Shown here one piece after another: positions 16,320 to 24,471 of a DNA stretch of 64,000 nucleotides. The DNA is taken from the NCBI GenBank assembly GCA_031553615.1, contig JAVBLJ010000020.1, positions 62,001 to 126,000 of the forward strand, written 5' to 3'. The stretch's first letter is position 1. Every line of letters starts with the position of its first letter. Made by a program: the position numbers and the translations under genes. The DNA comes from WQXF01 sp031553615. GTDB lineage: Bacteria; Bacillota; Clostridia; Christensenellales; Aristaeellaceae. Under the pieces are notes generated by a model. That model was not told where the DNA came from. It worked only from the letters and a program-made list of their open reading frames with translations, and did not search any database.

Positions 16320-17664
16320 GGCCGAGCACCTCCAGCAGCTTGGCGATGGCGCGCGCGCGATGGCTGATCGCATTCTTTTCCTGCTCGTTCATTTCGGCGT
16401 ACGTCTTTTCGCCGCCCTCGGCCAGGAACAGCGGATCGTACCCAAAGCCTCCCCGGCCGCGCCGTTCGGTCAAAATCGTGCCCTCGCAGGCACCGCGCAC
16501 GGTCAAGGTGGGTTGGCCGCGCCGCGCCAGCGCGATGGCGGAAACGAACCGGGCGGTGTGGGGCGCGAGCACCTTGGCCAGGTTTTGCAGCAGCAAATCG
16601 TTGTTGGCCTCGTCATCGCCATGGCGGCCGCAGTAGCGCGCAGAATGCACGCCGGGCGCGCCTTGCAGCCCGTCGACCTCCAGCCCGGAATCGTCCGCCA
16701 CTGCGGAAAGCCCGGTCGCTGCCGCCACCGCCTCGGCCTTGAGCGCAGCATTGCCCTCGAAGGTGTCGGCGGTCTCGTCCACGTCGATCTCACAGCCCGC
16801 CTCGGCCTGCGAAAGAATCTCGTAGCGATCGCCCAACAGCTCCCGTAGCTCTCGCAGCTTGTGCACATTGTTGGTAGCAGCCACCAGTTTGGGCTTGGGC
16901 GCGATGAGCTTGGCGGCCTCGCCCAGCGCGGCGCGCTGAAGCTCCATCAATTGTCGAATGCCGCCCTGGCCCAGCTCCAGCAGCGCCTGCAATTCCTGCA
17001 TGCTGCACGCACGCTTCTCCCCCGTGCCCTGCACCTCGATGCAGCCACCCTCGCCGTTGAGCACCAGATTCAAGTCGACCTGGGCGGCGCTATCTTCTAT
17101 ATAGCAGAGATCGAGGCAGGGCACGTTGTGCACCAGCCCGCAGCTCACCGCCGCAATCTGGTGCACAATGGGAGATTCCTTCAGCTTTCCCTGGGCAATC
17201 AGCGCATCGATGGTCTGCACCAGCGCCACGAACGCGCCGGTGATGGAGGCGGTACGCGTGCCCCCGTCGGCCTCCAGTACGTCGCAATCGATGGTCAGCG
17301 TGCGCTCACCCAAGCGCTGCAAATCCACAGCCTGACGCAACGCGCGGCCAATCAGCCGCTGAATCTCCACACTGCGGCCATCCTTTTTCAGAAAATCGCG
17401 CTGCTTGCGTTGGCCGGTGGACGCAGGCAGCATGGCGTATTCGGCGGTCAGCCAGCCCGTGCCTTTGCCGCGCAGGAAGGAGGGGACGCCCTCCTCGGCG
17501 CTCACGGTACAAATCACGCGGGTTCCGCCGCAGGTGATCAGGCACGATCCGGTGGCGGTGCGCACGAAGCCGGTCTCCATGGTCACGGGGCGCAGCGCAT
17601 CAGGGACGCGACCATCGGGCCGAAGCGCCGGGGATTTCACCAGGTTCTTTTCAGGGGTCTGCAT
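16312..17664 (-). CDS. rph: RNase PH fused to XTP/dITP pyrophosphatase (RdgB)
   Basis: A 450-residue two-domain enzyme. Residues 1 to about 245 are RNase PH, a phosphorolytic 3' exonuclease that trims tRNA ends; visible are RPDGRVPDALRPV, GTGWLTAEYAMLP, GRSVEIQRLIGRALR and CDVLEADGGTRTASITGA. From about residue 258 (PKLVAATNNVHKLREL) to the end is RdgB/HAM1, which removes non-canonical purine triphosphates; visible are ADDSGLEVDGL, GFGYDPLF and SHRARA. The reading frame is continuous with no stop or shift between them. In most Firmicutes these are two adjacent genes. Upstream gerM and downstream ysnB-like genes match the Bacillus order. Confidence 0.93.
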   Translation of the reverse strand: MQTPEKNLVKSPALRPDGRVPDALRPVTMETGFVRTATGSCLITCGGTRVICTVSAEEGVPSFLRGKGTGWLTAEYAMLPASTGQRKQRDFLKKDGRSVEIQRLIGRALRQAVDLQRLGERTLTIDCDVLEADGGTRTASITGAFVALVQTIDALIAQGKLKESPIVHQIAAVSCGLVHNVPCLDLCYIEDSAAQVDLNLVLNGEGGCIEVQGTGEKRACSMQELQALLELGQGGIRQLMELQRAALGEAAKLIAPKPKLVAATNNVHKLRELRELLGDRYEILSQAEAGCEIDVDETADTFEGNAALKAEAVAAATGLSAVADDSGLEVDGLQGAPGVHSARYCGRHGDDEANNDLLLQNLAKVLAPHTARFVSAIALARRGQPTLTVRGACEGTILTERRGRGGFGYDPLFLAEGGEKTYAEMNEQEKNAISHRARAIAKLLEVLGHA

Positions 17665-17706
17665 AGCTTGTCCTCCTGCATGATAAGGGCTTGTCCGCCC
17701 GTTTTT

Positions 17707-17738
17707 GAAAAATGCCGGGAAACCGGTATGGTTTCCCG
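17707..17738. terminator. Terminator between gerM and rph
   Basis: Perfect 9-bp stem CGGGAAACC / GGTTTCCCG with a 5-nt loop; ATTTTTC follows on the minus strand, and the plus side also has a T run. Confidence 0.8.
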
Positions 17739-17799
17739 AATTTTTATGCTCATTTCCACCGGAATGATATCAAATTAAACTGCGGGAATCGTACAATCC

Positions 17800-18849
17800 T
17801 CAGTCGATCACCATCACCTCAGGGAAGCTCTCCACGATTCGATCCGCCACATTGGCGAAGGTGGTTTGATCCTGCGCAATCTGCGGGGTGTACGCCTTGC
17901 CATCCACCAGAATCTTTACGTTCTTCACGCCCGGGTACTGCGTGCAGGTAAGCATCAGCGCACGCAACGCCTGCTGCCCGCCGTCGGATTGCTCGGCCAC
18001 GGTCATGAATTCCTTGGTGAAGTTGACCGTCGCCGTGCCGTTGGAGACCTTGACATCGATCAGACCCACGTCGTTGGGCAAGGGCTGCTGCAAGCCGCTA
18101 TCCTTGCGCGGCCCCTTCGCAAGCTCCAGCATGGCGGTGTTGATATCGGGCTCCGAGTAAACCATGCGCGTCACCGGCACCAGCAAGCGACCGCTGTCCG
18201 AGGGGAAATAGAGCTGCACCTGGTTGGCATCGGCCATGGTCGCCGTGCTATCCACGTCCCCCAGGCTTTCCAGGTTCAGGTTTTCGCGGTGGAACACGCC
18301 GGATACGTCGGTGCCGTGGGTCAGCTTGCTGCGCTTCTGACCGTCCACCAGGAACTCCACTTCCTTCACCGTGGGGAATTCCGTCAACGTATACACCACC
18401 GCTGCCACCATGTTGGCCTCTTGCTCCGCGTCGCTAGTGGCCAGCGCTTCCTTGCTCACGTCGATGCGCGCGCGCCCGTTGGCGATGTTCAAGTCGAACG
18501 CTGTTCCTTCGGGAATCACGGTGCGCAGGCCCAGGCGCGCGGCCTCCATGTCGTTGTACGTGTCCTGAACCATCAGCCCCAGCGTTGCCTTCGCGATGCC
18601 ATCCTGCTTGCTCACCTGCCGCTGCACCGGCACCAGGTAGCCTTCCCCATCCTGGTAGTAGACCACGGTGGCCTGCGTCGGCCCTTCGGGCTGACTCACC
18701 ACGTCCTGCGCCGGAATCTGGTCGATGGGCTCCTCGTAGAGCTCCCCGGTCGGCAAATCGGTCTGTGTCCCCCGCACCGCCAGCAGCAGCACCAATCCTG
18801 CCGCCCCGGCGATCAGCATTCGTTCCACGTCGCTGCGCTTGATCTTCAC
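17800..18849 (-). CDS. gerM: GerM-like sporulation/germination protein
   Basis: A 349-residue protein with a short basic start, one hydrophobic segment (MLIAGAAGLVLLLAV) that anchors it outside the membrane, and two GerMN domains (about residues 60-190 and 215-345), each ending in a GxATVNF-type or GRARIDV-type strand and an LTxxPTVKxVxxLVDG motif. GerM contributes to the SpoIIQ-SpoIIIAH assembly during engulfment in Bacillus. It starts with GTG (18847-18849), AGGAG 9 nt upstream. Order gerM-rph-rdgB-ysnB is conserved from Bacillus. Confidence 0.88.
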   Translation of the reverse strand: MKIKRSDVERMLIAGAAGLVLLLAVRGTQTDLPTGELYEEPIDQIPAQDVVSQPEGPTQATVVYYQDGEGYLVPVQRQVSKQDGIAKATLGLMVQDTYNDMEAARLGLRTVIPEGTAFDLNIANGRARIDVSKEALATSDAEQEANMVAAVVYTLTEFPTVKEVEFLVDGQKRSKLTHGTDVSGVFHRENLNLESLGDVDSTATMADANQVQLYFPSDSGRLLVPVTRMVYSEPDINTAMLELAKGPRKDSGLQQPLPNDVGLIDVKVSNGTATVNFTKEFMTVAEQSDGGQQALRALMLTCTQYPGVKNVKILVDGKAYTPQIAQDQTTFANVADRIVESFPEVMVID

Positions 18850-18981
18850 GATTGCTCACTCCTTGCCGATGTGTTGCCTGATAGCAGTTTCACCCGTAAA
18901 GAAGGCTATGAGCGCCTCAACCATTTTAGCACAACGTGGAGTGCTGCGCCAGCCACCATCCCCCAGATTTTGAGGTTGTCT

Positions 18982-19010
18982 TTGCGCGGCAAAGCGCGGT
19001 GTGTTATGAT
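18982..19010 (+). promoter_or_regulatory. Promoter of rqcH
   Basis: -35 TTGCGC (18982-18987), 17-bp spacer, -10 TATGAT (19005-19010), about 42 bp before the start codon. Confidence 0.65.
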
Positions 19011-19051
19011 GTTGCAAGATATTAGTCCAGAAGGAACCGGGAGGGATTATT

Positions 19052-20800
19052 TTGCCGCTGGATGGAATGACGCTGGGCTTCGTGTGCCGCGAGCTCTCCA
19101 CCCGATTGGTGGGCGGACGCGTGGACCGCGTGCAGCAGCCCGAGCGCGATGAATTGCATATTCTGATTCGCAGCCTGGGCGAAAACCACCGCCTGCTGCT
19201 TTGCGCGGGCGCTCATCACGCGCGCGTGCACCTGACGCGCGAGAGCAAGAGCAACCCCATGGAGCCGCCGATGTTCTGCATGCTGCTGCGCAAGCACCTG
19301 CAGGGCGGGCGGGTGATGGCGGTGCGGCGCGTGGGCGGCGACCGGATCGTAGAGATCGATATCGACGCGCTCGACGAGCTGGGCGAGGTGCGCACCCGCA
19401 CGCTGGTGATGGAGGTCATGGGGCGCCACAGCAACCTCATATTGCGGGATACGGATGGGCGCATAATCGATGCGATCCGCCACGTGGATGCCGACATGAG
19501 CCGTGTGCGTGAGGTGCAGCCCGGACTGCCCTACGCCTACCCGCCCGCGCAGGGCAAGTGCGATCCGGACACCGCGACGGCGGAAGAGCTGGCCCGCATG
19601 CTGCTGGAAAACGGCCCGCGCATGGATAAGGCGCTGCTGGGCAGCGTCACCGGGCTTTCGCCGCAGGCCGCGCGGGAGTTCGCCTTTCGCCTCACCGGCG
19701 AGGAGGAGGGCCTGATGGCCCCCGAGGCCGCGCCCGCGCTGGCGCAGCGGCTGCGCGCCCTGCTCGATCAATTGCCAAGCCTCGCGCCGCCCGTGCTGCA
19801 GCTCAACGAGGAGAGCGAAGCCGTCGACGTATACCCCTTCCCCCAGCACCGCTTCCCCGAAAGCCACCAGCGCGCTATTCCCGAAGGCATCAGCGAGGCG
19901 CTGGATGCGTTTTATCGCTCGCGCGACCGGAAGGAGCGCGTCTCCCAGCGCACCTCCTCGCTGCTGCATTCCATCAAGACGCACCTCGAGCGCTGCGAGA
20001 AGAAGCTGGTGCTTCAGCAGGAATCGATCGACGCAGGCGCGCACATGGAGGAATGGCGCATCTACGGCGAGCTGTTGACCGGTAACCTCTATCGGATGGA
20101 GAAGGGCGCGGCCAGCGTAACCGTAGAAAACTACTACGATCCGGAGGGTGCGATGGTCACGATTGCGCTCGATCCGCAATTCACCCCGGCGCAGAACGCG
20201 CAGCGCTACTTTAAGCGTTACCAGAAAGCACGCTCGGCGGTGCGCATGGCCACCGACCAAAAGGAAAAGACCCAGGCCGAGCTCGATTGGCTTGAGACAC
20301 AGCTGGACGACCTGCGCAAGTGCGTGGACGATGCCGAAATCGAGGAGATGCGCGCCATGATGGTGGAGCGCGGCTACCTGCGCGCCTCGCACAGCCGCGT
20401 CAAGCAACGCAAGCTCCCGGCCTCGCAACCCCTCCGCTTCCGTTCCAGCGAGGGAATCGACATCTACGTGGGCAAAAACAGCGCGCAGAATGATCGCCTG
20501 ACCAGCGCCGCCGGCGGCGAACAAATGTGGCTGCACGCCAAAGACATGCCCGGTTCGCACGTGCTCATCGCCCACGAGGGCGAGCCGCCCGAGGCCACGC
20601 TGCGCGAGGCCGCGATGCTGGCCGCCTACTACAGCAAGGGCTGCGGCTCCACGCGCGTTCCCGTGGATTACACGCTGCGCAAGCACGTAAAAAAGCCCGG
20701 CGGCGCGCCGCTAGGCTTCGTGATCTACACGCATCAGCACACGATCTGGGCCACGCCGGACGAGGCCTCGGTCAAGCGGCTTGAAAACGTTATGAAATAA
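19052..20800 (+). CDS. rqcH: Ribosome quality control factor RqcH (NFACT protein)
   Basis: A 582-residue NFACT protein: N-terminal NFACT-N domain, helix-hairpin region, long coiled coil (about residues 290-430) and the C-terminal NFACT-R domain marked by VGKNSAQND, WLHAKDMPGSHV and the VDYTLRKHVKKPGGA stretch. RqcH binds obstructed 50S subunits carrying peptidyl-tRNA and recruits tRNA-Ala to add alanine tails; older names are FbpA and Rqc2. The TTG start at 19052 is chosen because GGGAGG lies 7 nt upstream and the resulting MPLDGMTL matches the family N-terminus. Probably monocistronic or cotranscribed with the DUF4180 gene. Confidence 0.93.
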   Translation: MPLDGMTLGFVCRELSTRLVGGRVDRVQQPERDELHILIRSLGENHRLLLCAGAHHARVHLTRESKSNPMEPPMFCMLLRKHLQGGRVMAVRRVGGDRIVEIDIDALDELGEVRTRTLVMEVMGRHSNLILRDTDGRIIDAIRHVDADMSRVREVQPGLPYAYPPAQGKCDPDTATAEELARMLLENGPRMDKALLGSVTGLSPQAAREFAFRLTGEEEGLMAPEAAPALAQRLRALLDQLPSLAPPVLQLNEESEAVDVYPFPQHRFPESHQRAIPEGISEALDAFYRSRDRKERVSQRTSSLLHSIKTHLERCEKKLVLQQESIDAGAHMEEWRIYGELLTGNLYRMEKGAASVTVENYYDPEGAMVTIALDPQFTPAQNAQRYFKRYQKARSAVRMATDQKEKTQAELDWLETQLDDLRKCVDDAEIEEMRAMMVERGYLRASHSRVKQRKLPASQPLRFRSSEGIDIYVGKNSAQNDRLTSAAGGEQMWLHAKDMPGSHVLIAHEGEPPEATLREAAMLAAYYSKGCGSTRVPVDYTLRKHVKKPGGAPLGFVIYTHQHTIWATPDEASVKRLENVMK

Positions 20801-20850
20801 TCGATGTTATATAAAAATAATCACATAGTAAGCAAAAAAGGAGAGTTCCC

Positions 20851-21273
20851 ATGGAACCCATTCAACCCACCCAAGCCGAGCTGCAAGCGCAGTTTGAGGC
20901 CGAATACACATGCACCCTGCACGAGCGCGGCGAATCGAGGGTTGCAGTGTTTTGCTGCCCACGAATCCTAATCGAAAACGGACAGGACACCCTCGATTTG
21001 CTCGGCTCGCTTTCCTATCTGTACGAATGCAGCAAGGTGGTGCTGCGCCGCGAGCATCTTACGCCGGATTTCTTTCAATTGCGCACCGGCATCGCCGGAG
21101 AAGTGCTGCAAAAATTTACGAATTACGGCTGCCGCGTCGCCATCGTGGGTGATTTCTCGCAGGAGGCCAGCCAGCCTCTGCGCGACTTCATCTACGAGTG
21201 CAACACCGGCAAGCAAGTGTTCTTTTTGCCCACCGAGCTACAGGCGCTAGAACGACTGCATAGCCTCTGCTAA
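20851..21273 (+). CDS. DUF4180 family protein
   Basis: A 140-residue soluble protein. The region DTLDLLGSLSYLYECSKVV, the segment TPDFFQLRTGIAGEVLQKF and the AIVGDFS plus LRDFIYECNTGK stretch match the DUF4180 pattern known from many Firmicutes, function unknown. AAAGGAG lies before the ATG at 20851. Copy 2 of the 162-bp palindromic element starts 7 bp after its TAA stop. Nothing in the context suggests a pathway. Confidence 0.85.
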   Translation: MEPIQPTQAELQAQFEAEYTCTLHERGESRVAVFCCPRILIENGQDTLDLLGSLSYLYECSKVVLRREHLTPDFFQLRTGIAGEVLQKFTNYGCRVAIVGDFSQEASQPLRDFIYECNTGKQVFFLPTELQALERLHSLC

Positions 21274-21279
21274 GCTATT

Positions 21280-21441
21280 ATACTACTCCTCGATAGATTT
21301 CCAGCATATCTCGCGGATCTTTTTGCGAATGGCGTTGTGGCGCATCGGTCATCGTAGCGGCGGGCTACGCCTCCCTCAGGCTCCTAGCCCTCCCCAAAAT
21401 CTTCCGCGATCTATTGCGTGAAATCTAACGAGGATTAGTAT
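21280..21441 (+). mobile_element. 162-bp palindromic miniature element, copy 2
   Basis: Same element as 4959-5120, same length, no gaps in the alignment by eye, opposite strand. Terminal arms ATACTACTCCTCG.. and ..CGAGGATTAGTAT are complementary over 22 nt with two mismatches and more loosely to about 48 nt. The apex keeps the CGTAGC / GCTACG hairpin. Read in the direction of the upstream gene, both copies have the same orientation. Confidence 0.85.
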
Positions 21442-21486
21442 GAGACGACTTACCCAATACCCCTTCGATTGCGCAGTACCCCTCGC

Positions 21487-21535
21487 GCTTGTGTAGGTGC
21501 CACGCTCGCTTGCGTAGGTGCCACGCTCGCTTGCG
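21487..21535 (+). repeat. 21-bp tandem repeat
   Basis: GTAGGTGCCACGCTCGCTTGC occurs twice in a row, preceded and followed by partial copies of the same unit. Confidence 0.85.
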
Positions 21536-21692
21536 CACGGCGACCCCGAAGGATTCTCAAGGGCGACCGGAAAGCCCTTGAGTCGCCTGTGAAGGCGAAA
21601 CACCCCCGAAACTTCGAGGAATATTTCGTGCTCGCGCACGACCAAAGGGCTTTCCGATCTCCCTTTGGAAACCTTCGGGGCAATCGTCGTGA
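21536..21692. repeat. Nested inverted repeats between copy 2 and pyrD
   Basis: The left arm CCCCGAAGGATTCTCAAGGG plus GACCGGAAAGCCCTT pairs with the right arm AAGGGCTTTCCGATC plus CCCTTTGG and CCTTCGGGG (an imperfect 35-bp inverted repeat). Inside are a TCAAGGGC / GCCCTTGA stem and a TCGCC / GGCGA stem. With the tandem repeat it fills the gap to pyrD. No gene is convincing here. It looks like a second repeat family or a very structured 3' region. Confidence 0.6.
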
Positions 21693-21712
21693 GTTATTTG
21701 GATTATCAGAGT

Positions 21713-22627
21713 TTACTGATTCTCGATCAGCGCCCCTACGATCTCCCCCACCTTGCGCACCTTTTGCGCCGCTAGGAAGGTGTCGAGCTCCTTCACGATG
21801 CGCGGGCAGGCGAAGGGATCGGCGAAGTTGGCTGTGCCCACCATCACGGCCTGCGCGCCGCAGAGCATAAACTCCACCACATCCTCGCCGGTCATGATGC
21901 CCCCCATGCCCACCACCGGAATGCTCACCGCGCGGCTCACCTGCCACACCATGCGCAGCGCCACCGGCTTGACCGCCGGGCCCGAAAGCCCGCCGACGTT
22001 GTTGGCCAGCACCATGTGGCGGCGCTTGGCATCCACCGCGATGCCGGTAAGGGTATTGATGAGCGAAATACAATCCGCGCCCGCCGACTCTGCCGCGCGG
22101 GCGTTTTCCGCGATGTCGGCTACATTGGGCGATAGCTTGACCATTAGCGGCTGGGCCGCGTTTTTCTTGACGGCGCGCGTAATGGAGTAGACCGTCTCCG
22201 GCTTCACGCCAAACGCCACCCCGCCCGATTTCACGTTGGGGCAGGATATGTTCATCTCCAACATGTGCACGCCGGTGGGCGCCAGCTTTTCTGCCATGCG
22301 ACAGTAGTCGTCCTCGCTGCTGCCGGCGATGTTGGCGATCACCGCCAGCCGCTTTTCGAGCAGCCAGGGCAAGTCCTCGGCAATGAACGCATCCACGCCG
22401 GGATTTTGCAGCCCCACCGCATTGAGCATCCCCGATGCGGTTTCGGCCATGCGGTGCGGGGCATTGCCGCGCCGGGGCTCTAGCGTCAAGCCCTTCACGC
22501 TGATGCCTCCCAGTTGGCTGATATCGTACAGCGCATCGAATTCGCGCCCAAATCCGAAAGTGCCGGAGGCCGCGATCACCGGGTTCTTGAGCCGCATCCC
22601 GCACAGGCGCACAGCAAGATCAACCAT
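21713..22627 (-). CDS. pyrD: Dihydroorotate dehydrogenase B, catalytic subunit PyrD
   Basis: A 304-residue class 1B enzyme that oxidises dihydroorotate to orotate with FMN and passes electrons to PyrK. Visible: KNPVIAASGTFGFG, EMNISCPNVKSGG with the class 1B catalytic Cys, VKLSPNV, INTLTGIAVD, GGLSGPAVKP and GMGGI for the FMN phosphate. The ATG at 22625-22627 has AAGGAGG upstream and overlaps the end of pyrK by 8 bp; the longer frame has no ribosome site. Last gene of the pyrC-F-K-D operon. Confidence 0.95.
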   Translation of the reverse strand: MVDLAVRLCGMRLKNPVIAASGTFGFGREFDALYDISQLGGISVKGLTLEPRRGNAPHRMAETASGMLNAVGLQNPGVDAFIAEDLPWLLEKRLAVIANIAGSSEDDYCRMAEKLAPTGVHMLEMNISCPNVKSGGVAFGVKPETVYSITRAVKKNAAQPLMVKLSPNVADIAENARAAESAGADCISLINTLTGIAVDAKRRHMVLANNVGGLSGPAVKPVALRMVWQVSRAVSIPVVGMGGIMTGEDVVEFMLCGAQAVMVGTANFADPFACPRIVKELDTFLAAQKVRKVGEIVGALIENQ

Positions 22628-23417
22628 CGAAGCACACCTCCTTCGCATCAAAAACCGGGCCATCCACGCACACGCGGCGATACTCCGAGCCGCTGTGCGC
22701 GCGAACCTTGCAGCTGCACACCAGGCATGCGCCCATGCCGCAGGCCATGAATTCCTCCAGCGAAATCAGGCAGGGGATATGCTGGCGCATCGCCACGTTC
22801 TGGATGGTGCGTAGCATGGGCGTGGGGCCGCAGGCTATGATCAGGTCGGGAGCCTGCTCGTCGATTGCGTCGCGCAGCAGATCGGTCACCAGCGCATGCT
22901 CGCCCAAGCTGCCGTCGTCGGTGGAGATGCGCACTTCGCAGGGCGCATCCTCGTGGCCATAGGCGTGCGCCGCGCTGCGAAAACCAAAGAACGCCATGTG
23001 CTGGCTGCCTATATCGCCCTCATTGCCCGGACGCACGAACGCATCCATGGCGCAGCGCACTGGCGCAACGCCCACGCCGCCGCCCACAAAGTAGATGCGC
23101 TTCGCGCCGCGCGCATCGAAGGGCACCCCGAGCGGGCCCAGCACGCTGAGCTCCTCGCCCTCCTGCACGGAGCGCAGCATGCGGGTGCCCTCACCCGCCT
23201 TCTGTATCACCAGATCGAGCTGGCCGAGCTCGGGCCGCACCGCCATCACGCTGATGGGGCGGCGCAGCAGGTGCTGCGTGGCCCCGGGAATGCGGATGTG
23301 TACAAACTGGCCCGGCAGCACGCCTTGCGCCACGATGTTGGGCGCACCCAGCCGCAGACGGTAGATATCCTTCGCGATATCCTCCACGGCCAGAATCTTT
23401 ACCTGTTCATGAACCAT
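22620..23417 (-). CDS. pyrK: Dihydroorotate dehydrogenase B, electron transfer subunit PyrK
   Basis: A 265-residue iron-sulfur flavoprotein. FAD-binding RRPISVMAV, a GGGVGVAPV nucleotide loop, and a C-terminal [2Fe-2S] site with cysteines in FMACGMGACLVCSCKV plus a downstream Cys (RRVCVDGPVF). It moves electrons from PyrD to NAD. GGAGG lies 7 nt before the ATG at 23415-23417. Its end overlaps the pyrD start, showing tight coupling. Confidence 0.95.
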   Translation of the reverse strand: MVHEQVKILAVEDIAKDIYRLRLGAPNIVAQGVLPGQFVHIRIPGATQHLLRRPISVMAVRPELGQLDLVIQKAGEGTRMLRSVQEGEELSVLGPLGVPFDARGAKRIYFVGGGVGVAPVRCAMDAFVRPGNEGDIGSQHMAFFGFRSAAHAYGHEDAPCEVRISTDDGSLGEHALVTDLLRDAIDEQAPDLIIACGPTPMLRTIQNVAMRQHIPCLISLEEFMACGMGACLVCSCKVRAHSGSEYRRVCVDGPVFDAKEVCFDG

Positions 23418-23506
23418 GCCTACGCCTCCAAAGTCCATCGGTGAATGCTCTTCGAAAATGCCGTATTCATACGCAGGATCAACTCAATCCTGAAGGCGAA
23501 CGCGCA

Positions 23507-24469
23507 TCAGCGCAACGACCGCCCAGCGGCCTCGAGCCCCGCGAGCAAATCCTCGCGCATGCGCAGCGCTTCTTCTCGTGCGGCCCGGGCAAAATCCATG
23601 CCGGGGCGGGTCTTCCATGCGCACAGAATGCTGCGCGACGCGTTCACGATAGCCCCGCTGCCGCGCTCATCAAAGCAGCCCGCCAAATCCGCGCCCTTTG
23701 CGCCTTGCGCGCCGTAGCCGGGCACCAGGAAGAAGGTTTGCGGCAGGCGCTTTCGCAGCGCCTCACCCTGCTCGGGATAGGTCGCGCCCACCACCGCACC
23801 CACGGCGCTGTAGCCCTCCGCACCCATGGTGCTCTTGCCCCACTCGGCCACCAGATCGCCCACCCGCTCGTAAATAGCTTGCCCGCCCACCTGCAAATCC
23901 TGCAGCTGACCGGAGGAGGGATTGCTGGTCTTAACCAGCACGAAGATGCCGTTGCCCTCGCGCTCGCAGGCTTGCACGAAGGGTAGCACGCCATCCTCGC
24001 CCAGGTAAGGCGTGACGGTGGCGAAATCCGCCGCGAAACCGCGCGCAGCGCTCTCGCCCAGCGCCGTTTTACCTAAGTAAGCGGTGGCGTAAGCCTCGGC
24101 GGTCGCACCGATGTCGTTGCGCTTCACGTCGGCCATCACCGCTAGGCCCTTCGATCGCGCATAGTCCATCGTGCGCGCGAACACCGCCATGCCTGCTGAG
24201 CCGTACATCTCGTAATAGGCGACCTGCACCTTGACTGCGGGCACGATATCGTGCAGCGCATCGACGAGCGCACAATTGTACGCGTAGACCGCTTCGGCGG
24301 CCTGCTCCAGCGTCGGCTGCGCGGGCAGGTGTTCCCGGGCAAAAGCTTCGGGAAAGTGCGCCAGACAGGTATCCAACCCAGCCACCGTAGGGTTGCGCGT
24401 CGCGCGAATTTTGCCGATCAACTGATCCATAGCATGGTAGGTTTGAGCAGGATTGCGGCTTTCCGACAT
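23507..24469 (-). CDS. pyrF: Orotidine 5'-phosphate decarboxylase PyrF (long type)
   Basis: A 320-residue decarboxylase making UMP from OMP. The catalytic D-x-K-x-x-D pattern is in MADVKRNDIGATAEAYA; the phosphate-binding end is VPGYGAQGAKGADLAGCF. Length and sequence match the longer PyrF type rather than the 230-residue Bacillus form. The ATG at 24467-24469 lies 2 bp after the pyrC stop, with its GGAGG site inside the end of pyrC. About 90 bp separate it from pyrK. Confidence 0.95.
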   Translation of the reverse strand: MSESRNPAQTYHAMDQLIGKIRATRNPTVAGLDTCLAHFPEAFAREHLPAQPTLEQAAEAVYAYNCALVDALHDIVPAVKVQVAYYEMYGSAGMAVFARTMDYARSKGLAVMADVKRNDIGATAEAYATAYLGKTALGESAARGFAADFATVTPYLGEDGVLPFVQACEREGNGIFVLVKTSNPSSGQLQDLQVGGQAIYERVGDLVAEWGKSTMGAEGYSAVGAVVGATYPEQGEALRKRLPQTFFLVPGYGAQGAKGADLAGCFDERGSGAIVNASRSILCAWKTRPGMDFARAAREEALRMREDLLAGLEAAGRSLR

Positions 24470-24471
24470 GA

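Noticed and set aside
19022..20686. 554-codon minus-strand open frame opposite rqcH
   Set aside because: Shadow frame; the plus strand has full NFACT motifs and a ribosome site.
21442..21712. Continuation of an alternate pyrD frame as a 384-codon protein
   Set aside because: The frame runs opposite to known pyrD codons and through tandem and inverted repeats; pyrD itself ends at 21713 with a full-length product.
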